A DNA stretch of 64,000 nt from Allolobophora icterica (Eukaryota; Annelida; Clitellata; Crassiclitellata; Lumbricidae), in the NCBI GenBank assembly GCA_963556255.1, contig OY744613.1, positions 49,995,745 to 50,059,744 on the forward strand, read 5' to 3'. Both the position numbers and the translations under genes were made by a program. Below, piece by piece: positions 39,429 through 50,675 of this stretch. The stretch's first letter is position 1. Every line of letters starts with the position of its first letter. The notes beneath the pieces were generated by a model. The model made no database searches and had not been told where the DNA came from. It saw only the letters and a list, made by a program, of their open reading frames with translations.

Positions 39429-42400
39429 TTGTTAAATCACTACAAAGTCAATGAAGACCAAGGATTGTGTCAGTCAGGACCAACCGAGGATTCTGAAAGA
39501 GACAAGTCGAGAAGCCATATTGAAAAACAGGCGTTTGAAGAAACATTCGATGTATTTGGAAAGTCATTTGCAGTACGTCCAAAACTAAGCTGCCACATGA
39601 GAATGCACAGCGGAGAAAAACCATACCAGTGTGAACTGTGTGGCAAAGTGTATTCACAAAATAGACAACTAAATGAACACATAAGATCACACACTGGAGA
39701 AAGACCATACCAATGTGAATTGTGTGGAAAAGCATACTCACGAAGACGTCTTCTAAATGAGCACGTAAGAACTCACACTGGAGAAAGACCATACCAGTGT
39801 GGATTGTGTGATAAAGCATTTGCAAAAAGTGTTCAACTAACGTATCACACAAGAACACACACTGGAGAGAAACCACACACGTGTGAGTTATGTGACAAAG
39901 CATTTAAAACGTCTTCTGAACTTATGGGGCATAAACAATGGCACACAGGAAAAAAGCCATACCTTTGCCAAATCTGTGAAAAAGCATTTGCAAAATCTGG
40001 TCATTTGAAGCAGCACATGGTAAGACATAGTGGAGTAAAACGACACAAATGCATTGTTTGTGACAAAGGTTTTAAACATTTTAGGTCAATGAATATTCAC
40101 GTTAACAATCACAGTGGTGAAAAACCTTACAAATGTGAGGTTTGTGGAAAGATATTTGTAACAACAAAGAAACTAAACATCCACACACGTATCTACACTG
40201 CAGAAAAAGCTCACAAATGCAAAGTATGTGGAAAGGCATTTGCATTTCAAAGTTTTTTAAAACTCCATGAAAGAAAACACACCGGAGAGAAGCCTTACAA
40301 ATGTCAAGTATGTTACAAATACTTTTCACATAGTGGTGGGTTAAGTAGTCACGAGAGGATCCACACTAGGGAGAAGCCATACAGATGTGTAGTTTGTTAC
40401 AAATCATTTTCGCATAGTTGTAATTTGAAAAACCATGAGAGGATCCACACTGGAGAAAGACAATACAAGTGTGAACTATGTGGAAAATCATATACAGATA
40501 AGAGACAATTATGTGGAGAATCATTTGCACAAAAGAGGCAAATAAATATGCACACAATAACCCACACCAGAGAGAAACCACATAAATGCAACTTATGTGA
40601 CAGAGAATTTAAATATTCTTCTGAACTAAAGACACATAAACGAAGCCATACTGGAGAAAAGCCATACAAATGCCAATTCTGTGATAAAGCATTTGCACAT
40701 TCTGGTCTTGTGAAGCGGCACATGAGAAGCCATAGTCAAGAAAACCAACACAAGGGTAGAGTTTCTGACAAAGGCTTTAAACATATTACATCACTGAATC
40801 TTAATGTAAGTGATCACAGTGGTGAAAAACCTTACAAATGCGAACTATGTGGAAAGATATTTTCATGTCAAAGTCTTTTAAAAATACACAAAGAAAAACA
40901 CACTGGAGTGAAACCATACAAATGTCATATATGTCACAAATCCTTTTCTTATAGTAGTAATTTGAGTTGTCATGAGAGGCTTCACACTGGAGTGAAACCA
41001 TATAAATGTATAGTATGTCACAAATCATTTTCACATAGAAATAATCTGAGTCGTCATGAGAAGATCCATACTGGAGAACGACCATACAAGTGTGAACTAT
41101 GTGGAAACGCATATACAGATAAGAGGCAATTAAATATCCACATTAGAACCCACACTGGAGAAAGACCATACCAATGTGAATTGTGTGGAAAAGCATATTC
41201 AATAAGACAACTTCTAAATGAGCACATAAGAACTCACACTGGAGAAAGACCATACCAATGTGTGTTGTGTGAGAAAGCATTTGCAAGAAGTGACCTACTA
41301 ACGTATCACACAAGAACTCACACTGGGGAGAAACCTCACAAATGTGAGTTATGTGACAAAGAATTTAAAACTTTTTCTCAACTTAGGGGGCATAAACAAA
41401 GGCATACAGGAGAAAAACTATACATTTGCCAAATCTGTGAAAAGGCATTTGTAACATCTGATAATTTGAAGCAGCACATGATAAGCCATAGTGGAGAAAA
41501 ACGACACAGATGTATAGTTTGTGACAAAGGTTTTAAACATTTGAGGTCACTGAATCTTCACGTTAGTGATCACAGTGGTGAAAAACCTTACAAATGTGAG
41601 GTTTGTGGAAAGATGTTTGCAACAACTCAAAAACTAAACATCCACACACGAATCCACACTGCAGAGAAAGCTCACAAATGCAAAGTATGTGGAAAGGCAT
41701 TTGTATTTCAAAGTGTTTTAAAAATCCATGAAAGAAAACACACTGCAGAGAAGCCTTACAAATGTCAATTATGTTACAAATACTTTTCACGTAGTGGTGA
41801 GTTAAGTAGTCATGAGAGGATCCACACTGGGGAGAAGCCATACAAATGTCTAGTATGTCTCAAATCATTTTCGTATAGTTGTAATTTGAAAAACCATGAG
41901 AGGATACACACTGGAGAAAGACCATACAAGTGTGAACTATGTGGAAAATCATTTGCACAAAAGAGGCAACTAAGTATCCATATAAGAGACCACACTGGAG
42001 AAAGACCATACCAGTGTGGGTTGTGTGAAAAAGCATTTGCAAGAAGTGATCTACAAAAGCATCACAGAAGAACCCATACTGGAGAGAAACCACACAAATG
42101 CGACATATATTCTGCTGAACTAACTACACATAAACGAAGCCATACAGGAGAAAAGCCATACAAATGCCAATTCTGTGAAAAAGCATTTACACAATCAGGA
42201 GATCTGAAGCGGCACATGAGAAGCCATAGTCAAGAAAGCCAACACAAGAGTAGAGTTTCTGACAAAGGCTATAAAGATATTAGATCACTGAATCTTCACG
42301 TAAGTGATCAAAATGGTGAAAAACCTTACAAAAAAGAAAAAGGTCACAGATGCGAAGTATGTGGAAAGATATTTTCATGTCGAAGTGCTTTAAAGATCCA

Positions 42401-42935
42401 CAAAAGAAAACACACTGGGGAGAAGCCATATAAATGTCTAGTATGTCGCAAATCATTTTCGAGTAGAAATAATCTGAGTCGTCATGAGAGGATCCACACT
42501 GGAGAAAGACCATACAGGTGCGAATTATGTGGAAAAACATATACAGATAAGAGGCAATTAAATTTCCACATTAGAACCCACACTGGAGAAAGACCGTACC
42601 AGTGTGAGTTGTGTGGAAAAGCATTTACACGATATGATATTCTAAGGTATCACACAAGAACCCACACTGGAGAGAAACCACACAAATGCAACTTATGTGA
42701 CAGAAATTTTAAAACTTATTCTCAACTAAGTACACATAAGCGAAGCCATACAGGAGAAAAGACATACAAATGCCAATTCTGTGAAAAAGCATTTGCACAA
42801 TCTGGTCATGTGAAGCGGCACATGAGAAGTCATAGTCAAGAAAACCCACACAAGTGCAAATTATGCGATAAAAGCTTTAAGGATATTAGAACATTGAATG
42901 CTCACGTCAGTGATCATATTGATGAAAGCCATTAA
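39429..42935 (+). CDS. C2H2 zinc-finger protein with about 40 fingers
   Basis: One long open frame made almost entirely of 28-residue C2H2 units joined by TGEKP-type linkers (HTGEKPYKC, HTGERPYQC, HTAEKAHKC). By eye there are about 40 units. Several are degenerate: the first lacks a Cys (FDVFGKSF), one is a fusion with a missing His (CGKSYTDKRQLCGESF), one is shortened (HKCDIYSAEL), and two have lost Cys (HKGRVSDKGF, HKSRVSDKGY). Blocks of about 12-15 fingers recur in the same order, so the array grew by block duplication. The start is uncertain; the first in-frame ATG is 39597. Such proteins are sequence-specific DNA binders, often tied to transposon control; the target is unknown. No KRAB or BTB domain is seen. 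Confidence 0.88.
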   Translation: MLNHYKVNEDQGLCQSGPTEDSERDKSRSHIEKQAFEETFDVFGKSFAVRPKLSCHMRMHSGEKPYQCELCGKVYSQNRQLNEHIRSHTGERPYQCELCGKAYSRRRLLNEHVRTHTGERPYQCGLCDKAFAKSVQLTYHTRTHTGEKPHTCELCDKAFKTSSELMGHKQWHTGKKPYLCQICEKAFAKSGHLKQHMVRHSGVKRHKCIVCDKGFKHFRSMNIHVNNHSGEKPYKCEVCGKIFVTTKKLNIHTRIYTAEKAHKCKVCGKAFAFQSFLKLHERKHTGEKPYKCQVCYKYFSHSGGLSSHERIHTREKPYRCVVCYKSFSHSCNLKNHERIHTGERQYKCELCGKSYTDKRQLCGESFAQKRQINMHTITHTREKPHKCNLCDREFKYSSELKTHKRSHTGEKPYKCQFCDKAFAHSGLVKRHMRSHSQENQHKGRVSDKGFKHITSLNLNVSDHSGEKPYKCELCGKIFSCQSLLKIHKEKHTGVKPYKCHICHKSFSYSSNLSCHERLHTGVKPYKCIVCHKSFSHRNNLSRHEKIHTGERPYKCELCGNAYTDKRQLNIHIRTHTGERPYQCELCGKAYSIRQLLNEHIRTHTGERPYQCVLCEKAFARSDLLTYHTRTHTGEKPHKCELCDKEFKTFSQLRGHKQRHTGEKLYICQICEKAFVTSDNLKQHMISHSGEKRHRCIVCDKGFKHLRSLNLHVSDHSGEKPYKCEVCGKMFATTQKLNIHTRIHTAEKAHKCKVCGKAFVFQSVLKIHERKHTAEKPYKCQLCYKYFSRSGELSSHERIHTGEKPYKCLVCLKSFSYSCNLKNHERIHTGERPYKCELCGKSFAQKRQLSIHIRDHTGERPYQCGLCEKAFARSDLQKHHRRTHTGEKPHKCDIYSAELTTHKRSHTGEKPYKCQFCEKAFTQSGDLKRHMRSHSQESQHKSRVSDKGYKDIRSLNLHVSDQNGEKPYKKEKGHRCEVCGKIFSCRSALKIHKRKHTGEKPYKCLVCRKSFSSRNNLSRHERIHTGERPYRCELCGKTYTDKRQLNFHIRTHTGERPYQCELCGKAFTRYDILRYHTRTHTGEKPHKCNLCDRNFKTYSQLSTHKRSHTGEKTYKCQFCEKAFAQSGHVKRHMRSHSQENPHKCKLCDKSFKDIRTLNAHVSDHIDESH

Positions 42936-43330
42936 ATGCTAAATATGTGGAAAGTTATTTACATCTAGAAGTTTCTTAAATAACCAAAAAAAATACACAC
43001 TGGAGATAAGCCATGCAAATTTCAGATATGTCACAAATCATTTTCCTGTAGTTCTAGTTTCAGTTGTCATGAGAGTTGTCACTGGAGAACGACTATAGAA
43101 AGTTGAACTATGTGGAAAAGTGTACTCGCAAAATAGTAACTGAGTGACCATAGAAAAACCCACACTGGAGAAAACCACAAGTCTCAAGTTTGTTAGAAGT
43201 CATTTGCATGCAGTAGTCAATTGCGGTGTCATATGAGAACCCTCACTGCAAAGATATGTCTGAATCACATCACAAGGAGTGTCCTTTGAATGGTGATTGG
43301 CATAAACATTTGAAACCCATGATATAGAAA
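42936..43330 (+). pseudogene. Decayed zinc-finger tail of gene 1
   Basis: After the stop at 42933-42935 the DNA still resembles zinc-finger coding sequence (CACACTGGAGATAAGCCATG, TGTCATGAGAG, CACACTGGAGAAAACC) but in broken frames. The second gene has the same kind of decayed tail after 63424, so the loss predates or parallels the duplication. Confidence 0.7.
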
Positions 43331-44037
43331 AACCATACAAAGACAAATTTTGTGAAAATAATTTTAAGGACATGAATGGTTCAAATGATGAAGTGCAAAC
43401 TTTTAGAGAGGAAAAGAAAATAGGGAAGTATTTGGGACTCAGTCATCAATGATATTCCTATTGTTGAGGCTTTCCTTGTGGAAACATATGGACGTGTAAG
43501 ATGTTGTGAATTGTTCCAAACGGAAAATGATTTTATGGAACACTGTCTGCAGTTTGTTATTCTCCAGTCGAAATTCACTTTGCTGTGCTATTTTAAGATT
43601 AATAACTCAATTTCAACACTTTGTAAGTCTTGACGTGCCTTGTTGTAAACTAATTGTGTGATTTTGCTTTGTGAGTACATGTTGTTTCATGAGTATTTCA
43701 CAAATCCAGGTAAATAATGTTAAGATAAAACATGTTACAGTTTTTCGTACTGAAAAATGAAAGATCGATGAAAATATAGCTCAAACTGGAAACTGGAAGA
43801 TCGATGAAAATATAGCTGAAACGAGAATCTGGACGATCGTGAACCATTTGTCCGTGAACATTTTGTCGTTAACCTTTTGTCGGTGAACCATTTGTCGTGA
43901 CACCGATGGAACTGACCAATGCAAACGCGACATACTGACATGTTATAACTGTAGGCATTGTTTTAAAATTGTTAAGCACTAACTAAAGGCAATGTTTACA
44001 ATTGTTCACTTATTAATTTTTTTAAATTCATATATAT
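43331..44037. other. Non-coding with short tandem minisatellite
   Basis: Near 43755-43890 units such as GATCGATGAAAATATAGCT and GTGAACCATTTGTC repeat. Related GATGAAAATATA-type units occur at 45125-45510. No gene is seen. Confidence 0.5.
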
Positions 44038-44364
44038 CGGGGATGGGCAAACTATGGCATGCGAGCCAGATCCAGCTCGCCAACACATTTTATCTGGCTT
44101 ATGCAATTCTTCATTAGATTCCAAAAAAATCACAAAATTCAGAGCGCAAGAGGTTTCCTCCGTGGCACTGCTTTCTTCTTACTATTCCAGTCTCGTCTGT
44201 CACAATTATCTCTAAGTATTAACCCTTCCAACGCATTTTAAATTTTAAATAAGTAAACTTTTGTCATGTTAGTCATTATGTGAAGTTTAAAATTTGTTAT
44301 CCGGTCCTTCAAATTTTTTTGGCATTTCATGTGGCCCAGTGTGCAAAAAGTTTGCCCACCTCTG
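44038..44364. mobile_element. hAT-like MITE
   Basis: The ends (GGGGATGGGCAAACT and AGTTTGCCCACCTCTG) are imperfect inverted repeats of the CAGNGGTGGGCAAACT type known from hAT elements. An 8-bp flank, ATATATAT left and ATATATAA right, fits an hAT target duplication, although it is low-complexity. The 327-bp interior is non-coding. Confidence 0.72.
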
Positions 44365-44629
44365 ATATATAATGAAAATAAATTAATTAAAATCTTTTAT
44401 AATATTGATACGTGTAATTTTATCAAATACAAACAGTATAAGCCTGAAGAGTCTAATCCACTTTTAATAGAAGTCACTGATACAGACAAAGAAGAAAGAA
44501 AAGAATATAGCTATAGATATATAAGCGGTACCTACAAACTAAAACACATAGCTTGAGTCAGTTAAATAGCTGAGTTATAGGCTTGTACCGTACTAAAGTT
44601 GCAAAGTCATCAATTAAGTGATTAAAATC

Positions 44630-44812
44630 CTATTGGCGTAGAATATCGCTCTCAGTAATCAACACTGCAAGGTGATTAAGTCTCTCATGCGTCATGCTTG
44701 TACGAAGCCTGTTCTTAACTATCTTCATCTTAGAAAACGAGCATTCAGCACTCCAAGTTGATACCATGAGCATCAAGTCTACGGCTACATTCTTAGAATA
44801 ATTTCTACATCT
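44630..44812 (-). pseudogene. hAT transposase C-terminal fragment
   Basis: About 60 codons on the minus strand end at a TAG (44630-44632). They contain SAECSFSKMKIVKNRLRTSM, then THERLNHLAVLI, which matches the C-terminal dimerisation region of hAT-type transposases. Only this exon end is seen; the rest is lost. It is probably the relic of an autonomous element near the MITE at 44038. Confidence 0.75.
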
Positions 44813-45529
44813 GAAGATGAACTTCTACACCTTTGTCGAGTATTAATAGGTAGGCCTACATGACCTGCTCCTGACTAAATATGTAAAATAAACATTAGGG
44901 CCTACATAACTTTTCATTATTTTACAAGTCCAAAATGAATGTCAAAATTTAACAATAAATAACAACATATAACGTAATGCACTGCAGCTCGCCAGAAGCG
45001 TTTTAACCTTGTAAACCAGCAAACATCCGATACCGTAGCCTATCTATCTGTACTTCGGTAAACGTACGTTTTAGCGTATTTAATAATTGGACGAAATGTC
45101 CACGTTCGCTTTAGCGTATTTAATTATTGGAAGCTGGATGAGCGATGAAAATATAAGTCAAACTGGAAGCTGGCTAAGCGATGAAAATGGAGATCAAACG
45201 AGAAGCTGTATGTGCGAAGAAGGTAATCCTCCAGGTTAGGTGCGTTCATTATATGTACACTCTTATAGTGGATAGCAATTGTGATGACTGATGAAAATAT
45301 AACTCAGACTAGAACTTAGAAGTTGGATGATTGATGAAAATATTACATAATAAAACGGAAACTAGAATACTTTGGAATTGCGATGAAACTATATCGTTTA
45401 ACGCCGATATCATTGCCGTGGATGAGCGATGAAAACATATCATAGTAAAACTTGAAATAGAAGCTGGATATGCGATGAAAATGAGCTAAAACTGGAAGCT
45501 GGATGGATGAACGATTAAAACGTGTAATA
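44813..45529. other. Non-coding with GATGAAAATAT minisatellite
   Basis: From about 45125 to 45510, units such as GGAAGCTGGATGAGCGATGA and GATGAAAATATAAGTCAAAC repeat irregularly. No gene is seen. Confidence 0.5.
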
Positions 45530-45533
45530 TTAA

Positions 45534-46173
45534 CCCTTTCGTTACTGGACCCGTCGCGCCGACGGGTTACCAGACCCATCTGCTGTAGGCTACTGCACCC
45601 GTCGCCGCGACGGGGATACAACCTGTGGCTTATAGTCAGGCCCAGTATGCTGCATGGGTGATGTAACGTATTACGATGGTCTGAACATTATTCTCTTGTA
45701 AAATATTTGTCTAATATTTTTGTTTATGGAATTTCTTCACGTAGACCACATTTGCAAGCGTCGATTGTTCAAGGTAAAAATGGCAAAAAGACGTATGACT
45801 GGTGAAGAAGTTTTGAAGGAAATTTTTAACGATAAAGACAGCGATGAAGACGATTTAGAGTTAGATTTAGGTGTGGATGAGTTAGAAGTTATAGATGGCG
45901 ATGAATGCAATACTGGAATCTCTCCGACGTACGTTGACGCTGAAATTGACGATGAACGGCCTGACATCATTATGGATTGGCAGAGGTAGCTCATTGTGAG
46001 CTAAATAAAGGTGCTATAGTAAATGTTCAGATACATACATACATATATACATACATACATACACATGCATACATACATACATACATACATACATACATAC
46101 CATACATGTACCATACCATAGCATGCATACATACCCCGTACGGGGCCTGGGGACGTGCGCAGTAGCGAAAGGG
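45534..46173 (+). mobile_element. Short piggyBac element with transposase N-terminus
   Basis: The ends CCCTTTCGTTACTG and CAGTAGCGAAAGGG are inverted repeats flanked by TTAA (45530-45533, 46174-46177). The element is 640 bp and contains a (CATA)n array at about 46027-46100. Only the start of a transposase gene remains, so it is non-autonomous. Confidence 0.9.
45720..45989 (+). pseudogene. piggyBac transposase N-terminal fragment
   Basis: An 89-codon frame inside the 640-bp element. The Met at 45780 begins MAKRRMTGEEVLKEI, followed by an acidic Asp/Glu-rich stretch (NDKDSDEDDLELDLG) as in piggyBac transposase N-termini. The frame stops after RPDIIMDWQR, before the transposase domain. Confidence 0.6.
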
Positions 46174-46189
46174 TTAAGCTTACAGAAAT

Positions 46190-46604
46190 ACGGTGTCATT
46201 GACTCATCCACCGAAAGCTGCAGCTGTTGCTTTGGAAAGTAGGTCTACCTGAGAAACAATTTGTTCATTCAGTAATCAATGGTCGAACTTTCGAAAACTT
46301 GTCGGTCGGGTCAAGATGCATGCTATCAGCTATAAGTAAATAATGTAGGATTTCTTCAAAACGGTTGTCGTTCTTGGCTTTGGCTACGGCTTCGTTGTGA
46401 ACATTTTGGAGAGCACTACCAGTACATGCGTCTTGCAGATGGGGTTGCATATCCACTTGTGAACACTATTGCCATGAATACCCATACATTCCCGTTCGTT
46501 AACACACACAAAATGCTCTGCTGCCTAGCATACTCTGTCCTTGCACTAGCCATTGCAGTAACAATAATCCTCGTCAGACGTCTGGCAGTGTCGTTTTCTC
46601 CCAT
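46190..46604 (-). pseudogene. piggyBac transposase internal fragment, frameshifted
   Basis: On the minus strand, in two or more frames, I read VFMAIVFTSGYATPSARRMYW, then NDNRFEEILHYLLIADSMHL with KFSKVRPLI, then KQQLQLSVDESMTPYF. These match successive parts of piggyBac transposases, the last including a catalytic Asp region. Frameshifts separate them. The fragment is next to the 640-bp element but in opposite orientation and from a different part of the protein, so it belongs to another insertion. Confidence 0.75.
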
Positions 46605-46786
46605 ACGCTCCTTCTCTCAAGTGTGACGAAAAACTGTTGCCTCTCCTTGAGCACGTAGCCTACACTGTGTAATGTAATGTAAATCTCCGAAATTTCTCAT
46701 CGCCACACAAAAGCCACGTCAGGGAGACCAGCTAATCACCGGCGCTATATCAAATCAAGTCCGCAATAGGAAAACAGGAAAATAAT

Positions 46787-48184
46787 TTGTGATGCGTTTT
46801 GAGAAAAGGGACCATAAGTCTCAAATGGAGTTAAGGACTGATTCATAATGCTGGGTAATTTCTGATTAAGATGCAAAAAAATGAAGTTGATATCTTGATC
46901 CTAAGTATTTTAAAAACTTACTGAGAATTGAATATGCGCAAATGAGAGTTTTCGGATATTTCAGTGTAAACCTTCACTGAAGAAAATGCGAAATTTTGAC
47001 AAAACTTTACCACAGAATTCGTTATGAAATATTAACTAAACGCAGCTCATAATGCTGTTCAATCACAGTGTTATGTATTGTATACATGCACATTATTCTT
47101 GGGTAAAAATTATTCTACATTTAATAGATTATTATATGTGCTTAAAACTATTTTAAAAGTCAGCACGGATAACACGAGACTTGTATTCTATTTTTAAGCT
47201 TCACACAAAAGTCATAATTTGAAGAATAAAACTTGAGATTTTTGAAAACTTTCCTTTATCAATGTTTACTAGCAACATCAACGTATCCGAAATCGCTCAG
47301 AACTCATTTTCACCCAAACTGACCTACACTTGCTATTAACCCTCGGGCTACCAAGGGGGGGGTGGTTACCACCCCCCCTACGTTTTTCTGGAAAAACTTT
47401 TTTTTGCACATGGAATATAATTTTGACATTTTAGGTAGCTGTAGGGGGTCCATTTGCGCAAATTTTGAGGTAAAAGTCATGATGATATCCCACGCCATAA
47501 AAAAGTTATACCCGATATAGCCTAGGTACCACTTATGAAAATCAGGAATTTCTCTCGTCAGCTGTTAGCTGTTGTCGACTATAAAGGTATTCATTATTCT
47601 TTCTGGAAGAGAAACAACTATGCCATTCTTTAGAGGGAATTTAGGGTTATATTTACTTGCTTAGTTATTTGTCTTTTGATAACCGGAAGTGATCATAATG
47701 AATAATAATACGCTTTTTCAGTGTGAAAATCACTGATGCAATATCACAACGTAAACCGATATGGTTGGGTATGGGGAAGGGCTATAAACAGTTGAAGCAG
47801 AATACTAACAGAGTAAAGTAGTGCTGTGAAGTGTTCAAGAAGCCGGTTTGCAGGAAGCATTCGCACAAAACAATGAAAGTAACTTGCAACAACTGCAAGG
47901 ACCACTGACGTATTTGACTGCCGGGAAAAATTACATAATTTCTTGTTTCATGTTGATATAGCTGCACACCTTTAGGTTTTGCCTGTAACTAAAACAGACT
48001 TTGGAATAGTTTGTATTGTTGAAAATTAAGCCTCATTATATTTATTATATTTAGAATATTCTTGGATACATAGTTCATTTTCAAAACCCACATCATTTAT
48101 ATATTTTTGTCCAGGTATTTACGTAACAATCGTAATTGTCTATGGGCATATATATATACACACACACATATACCGGTAATAATG

Positions 48185-48250
<66 letters not shown>

Positions 48251-48611
48251 TCTTGCGTGTCGATGTGGGGCCTTACGTCATAATATTAATTGATCAATAG
48301 TACAAATTGTGTGCGATAATATCAGATATCGTTAAATGGACCGGTGCCTTTGTTAAAAACTATATAATTTCGAGATGCATTCATATATTTTACAACTAAA
48401 TATACCATTCTTTTCAGAAATGAATGCTGAATCAAATGCTGTATTACATGATATGATATCTTAAACCAAACACGAAATTCCGGGGGGGGGTGGTAACCAC
48501 CCCCCCTTGGTAGCCGATGTCGCAAAAAAACCTTGGTAGCCTGAGGGTTAAAGCCAGTTTTCTCAGTAACTGTGGAGAGACTTATGGTCCCTTTTCCTAA
48601 AACGCATCACA
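46787..48611. mobile_element. Terminal-inverted-repeat element containing a piggyBac insertion
   Basis: GTGATGCGTTTTGAGAAAAG with GGACCATAAGTCTC at the left (46790-46824) is repeated inverted at the right (48577-48611) with small differences. The piggyBac element at 47340-48547 lies between. Without it the element is about 600 bp and non-coding. The superfamily is not clear to me; I see no certain target duplication. Confidence 0.55.
47340..48547. mobile_element. Non-coding piggyBac element with G-rich subterminal palindromes
   Basis: The ends CCCTCGGGCTACCAAGG and CCTTGGTAGCCTGAGGG are inverted repeats flanked by TTAA (47336-47339 and 48548-48551). Subterminal GGGGGGGTGGTTACC/ACCCCCCC palindromes occur at both ends. 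The interior holds a (TA)n array at about 48188-48247 and no transposase sequence that I recognise. Confidence 0.88.
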
Positions 48612-49080
48612 TTTTTCTATGCACGGTAGTCTAGCAGAAATGGTACCGAATAATGCAATGGATCCATGCTATGGTGGATCCAATAAGCCTCTGAGCCTCC
48701 AGTGGTCAAAACACACACGGCGATGTTAGCATGTAAGAATACCATGGCCTCCAATGACCAAAGTCCCTTTTTAGGGACAGGCTTTAAACACAGCACAGTA
48801 AGGAATACGCACACAACAAACACGGGAAAAAATTCCTGCACAAGCTAAATAGTTGTACCACATAGGCATCAATAATTTTTTTAAATTTACTGATATCACT
48901 TTTTAGAAAAACCTGACCTTCGAGCAGAATATTATTCATCATTAAAATTTTGTAAAATTTCTTGCGGGCGAGGTTTATAACTTCTTATTTACACATGCAA
49001 TATGCATGTAGGCCTACATACAAACAGGACGCTCTATATACTAATAGAGACATCAGTAAGTACAGCAATAATAATAGACA
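48612..49080. other. Non-coding, nothing recognised
   Basis: No gene or known repeat family is recognised; short frames have no features. Confidence 0.4.
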
Positions 49081-49500
49081 CTATCAGTCTGTGGTTCATG
49101 TATGCTAGACTGGATTTGAATAACATTGTGTCCCTAAAGCGTGCGAACGTGAGGACACGTATAGGTAACTGTCTAAAAAAAACGAAGACAATGAGTAAAA
49201 GACGAAATTAATAATTCTACGTTTACTTAAAATGTTTCGCGGTGGCAAATAAGTTCATTGCTGTACGTTTGAATGATGGTGGTTTCAGAAAAAGATAATT
49301 ATCATCATTAAAATTCCAGAAAGTTAATCGCTAGAGGACACACGTGTTTGCTAGTATTGAATCCAACTTCTATTTTGTGTTTTTTATTTGTGTTGAACGA
49401 CATTTTGGAAACCTGGACTATTATAAGAAATCCCCTTTAAAAATGTCTATTGTGCTGGTAAATATGCAGTGTTTCCTTTATTTTCACAACTTTATTACTG
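49081..49500. repeat. Second copy of the host segment at 1-460
   Basis: Starting CTATCAGTCTGTGGTTCATG, it matches 1-460 with scattered substitutions and small indels. It marks the left limit of the second unit of the tandem duplication that carries zinc-finger gene 2. Confidence 0.85.
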
Positions 49501-50675
49501 ACCTGAGGATAACTCTTCCGAATTGATCGTTTTATGTTAATATTAAATCTATTTTAAAACAAAAAAATAATTCTTAATACTCTTTAAATAGCGACCTCCA
49601 TTGCTGACAGAAGGAGCAGAGGGTAGTCGAAAGAGCTTTGAACAACTGCAAGAAAATTGATTTTTATTGTGCATATCCTATTACTAGACAACTTGCAACA
49701 ACTGACTATTTTAGTAGACTAAATACTGTCTAGAAATCATCTTACAATACATTAGAAATTATTGTCCTTAATTCTACTATTTAATTATTTTTATGAACAA
49801 GAGTCCTGACACCTTATACTGGGCACTAGAACCTGTAAGACGTTTAATAACAGCACAAAGGCGCCCTTGTAACGGCATGGCTGTGTTATGGCGCCATATA
49901 AATTGTCACTATTATTAAAGGCAAAACTACATGTATATTGCATCAGGAATGTAGGAGTCTCCACTTCCTTCATTGGGACATTGAGGTGACATGGAACGGA
50001 TCGGAAGGTCCTAGACTCAGAACAAGGAGATTGCAGTAAGCAGTCAGTACTCCAAGTACAGCACGAGAGTGTCAGAATAATTACCTACATCAGTATTATT
50101 GAAGAGTCAACATGTGTGCCATGAATGAAAACTATTGACCAGGACTGACAGGGGAATACAAAGGAGACAAGACTTCTGCTACATTTCCTGGACCAAGAGT
50201 TTTAAAAGTGTTGTCAGAATAAATTGTAGGACTGGGTATATAGAAAACATGGCATGTAGTAGGAAGGGTGATAAATTTATGCTGTATGCAAATAAATTAT
50301 ATAGTTTTATTAGTAATCATGTTGGAAACTTTGAGTCTCTTCTGTGAATTAGAACAATGGCAAATAGACTTTTTTTGCATGTGGGAAGAGTTTCACAAGT
50401 CAGTCAATTCCTGGTGTTTTGCCTGTTCCTCAGTCAAATAGTCGTTTGACTTTGAGATCACATTACTGTACAGTTACGTACATTTTGCTGCAAGTTTTAC
50501 CGGATTGAGAAGATAAAAATTATATTTCATTCTGTTCTTTATCAGACACTGTAAAATGCATAATGCAATTAGTTCAGTAAGTAAGTAAGTATGTAACAGG
50601 CACTTTACTTTCCTCGAAAATTATATATACGCAAACATCTTAAGAAATAATTATTTCTTGGAATATGCATATATA
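49501..50675. other. Non-coding host DNA
   Basis: No supported gene. A short ATGGCGCCATATAAATTG stretch near 49888 resembles LINE or SINE 3' ends seen elsewhere in the window. The region has no counterpart between 460 and 740. Confidence 0.4.

Noticed and set aside
39448..42540. Long minus-strand frames opposite the zinc-finger gene
   Set aside because: They repeat every 84 bases as the complement of zinc-finger codons and have no independent features.
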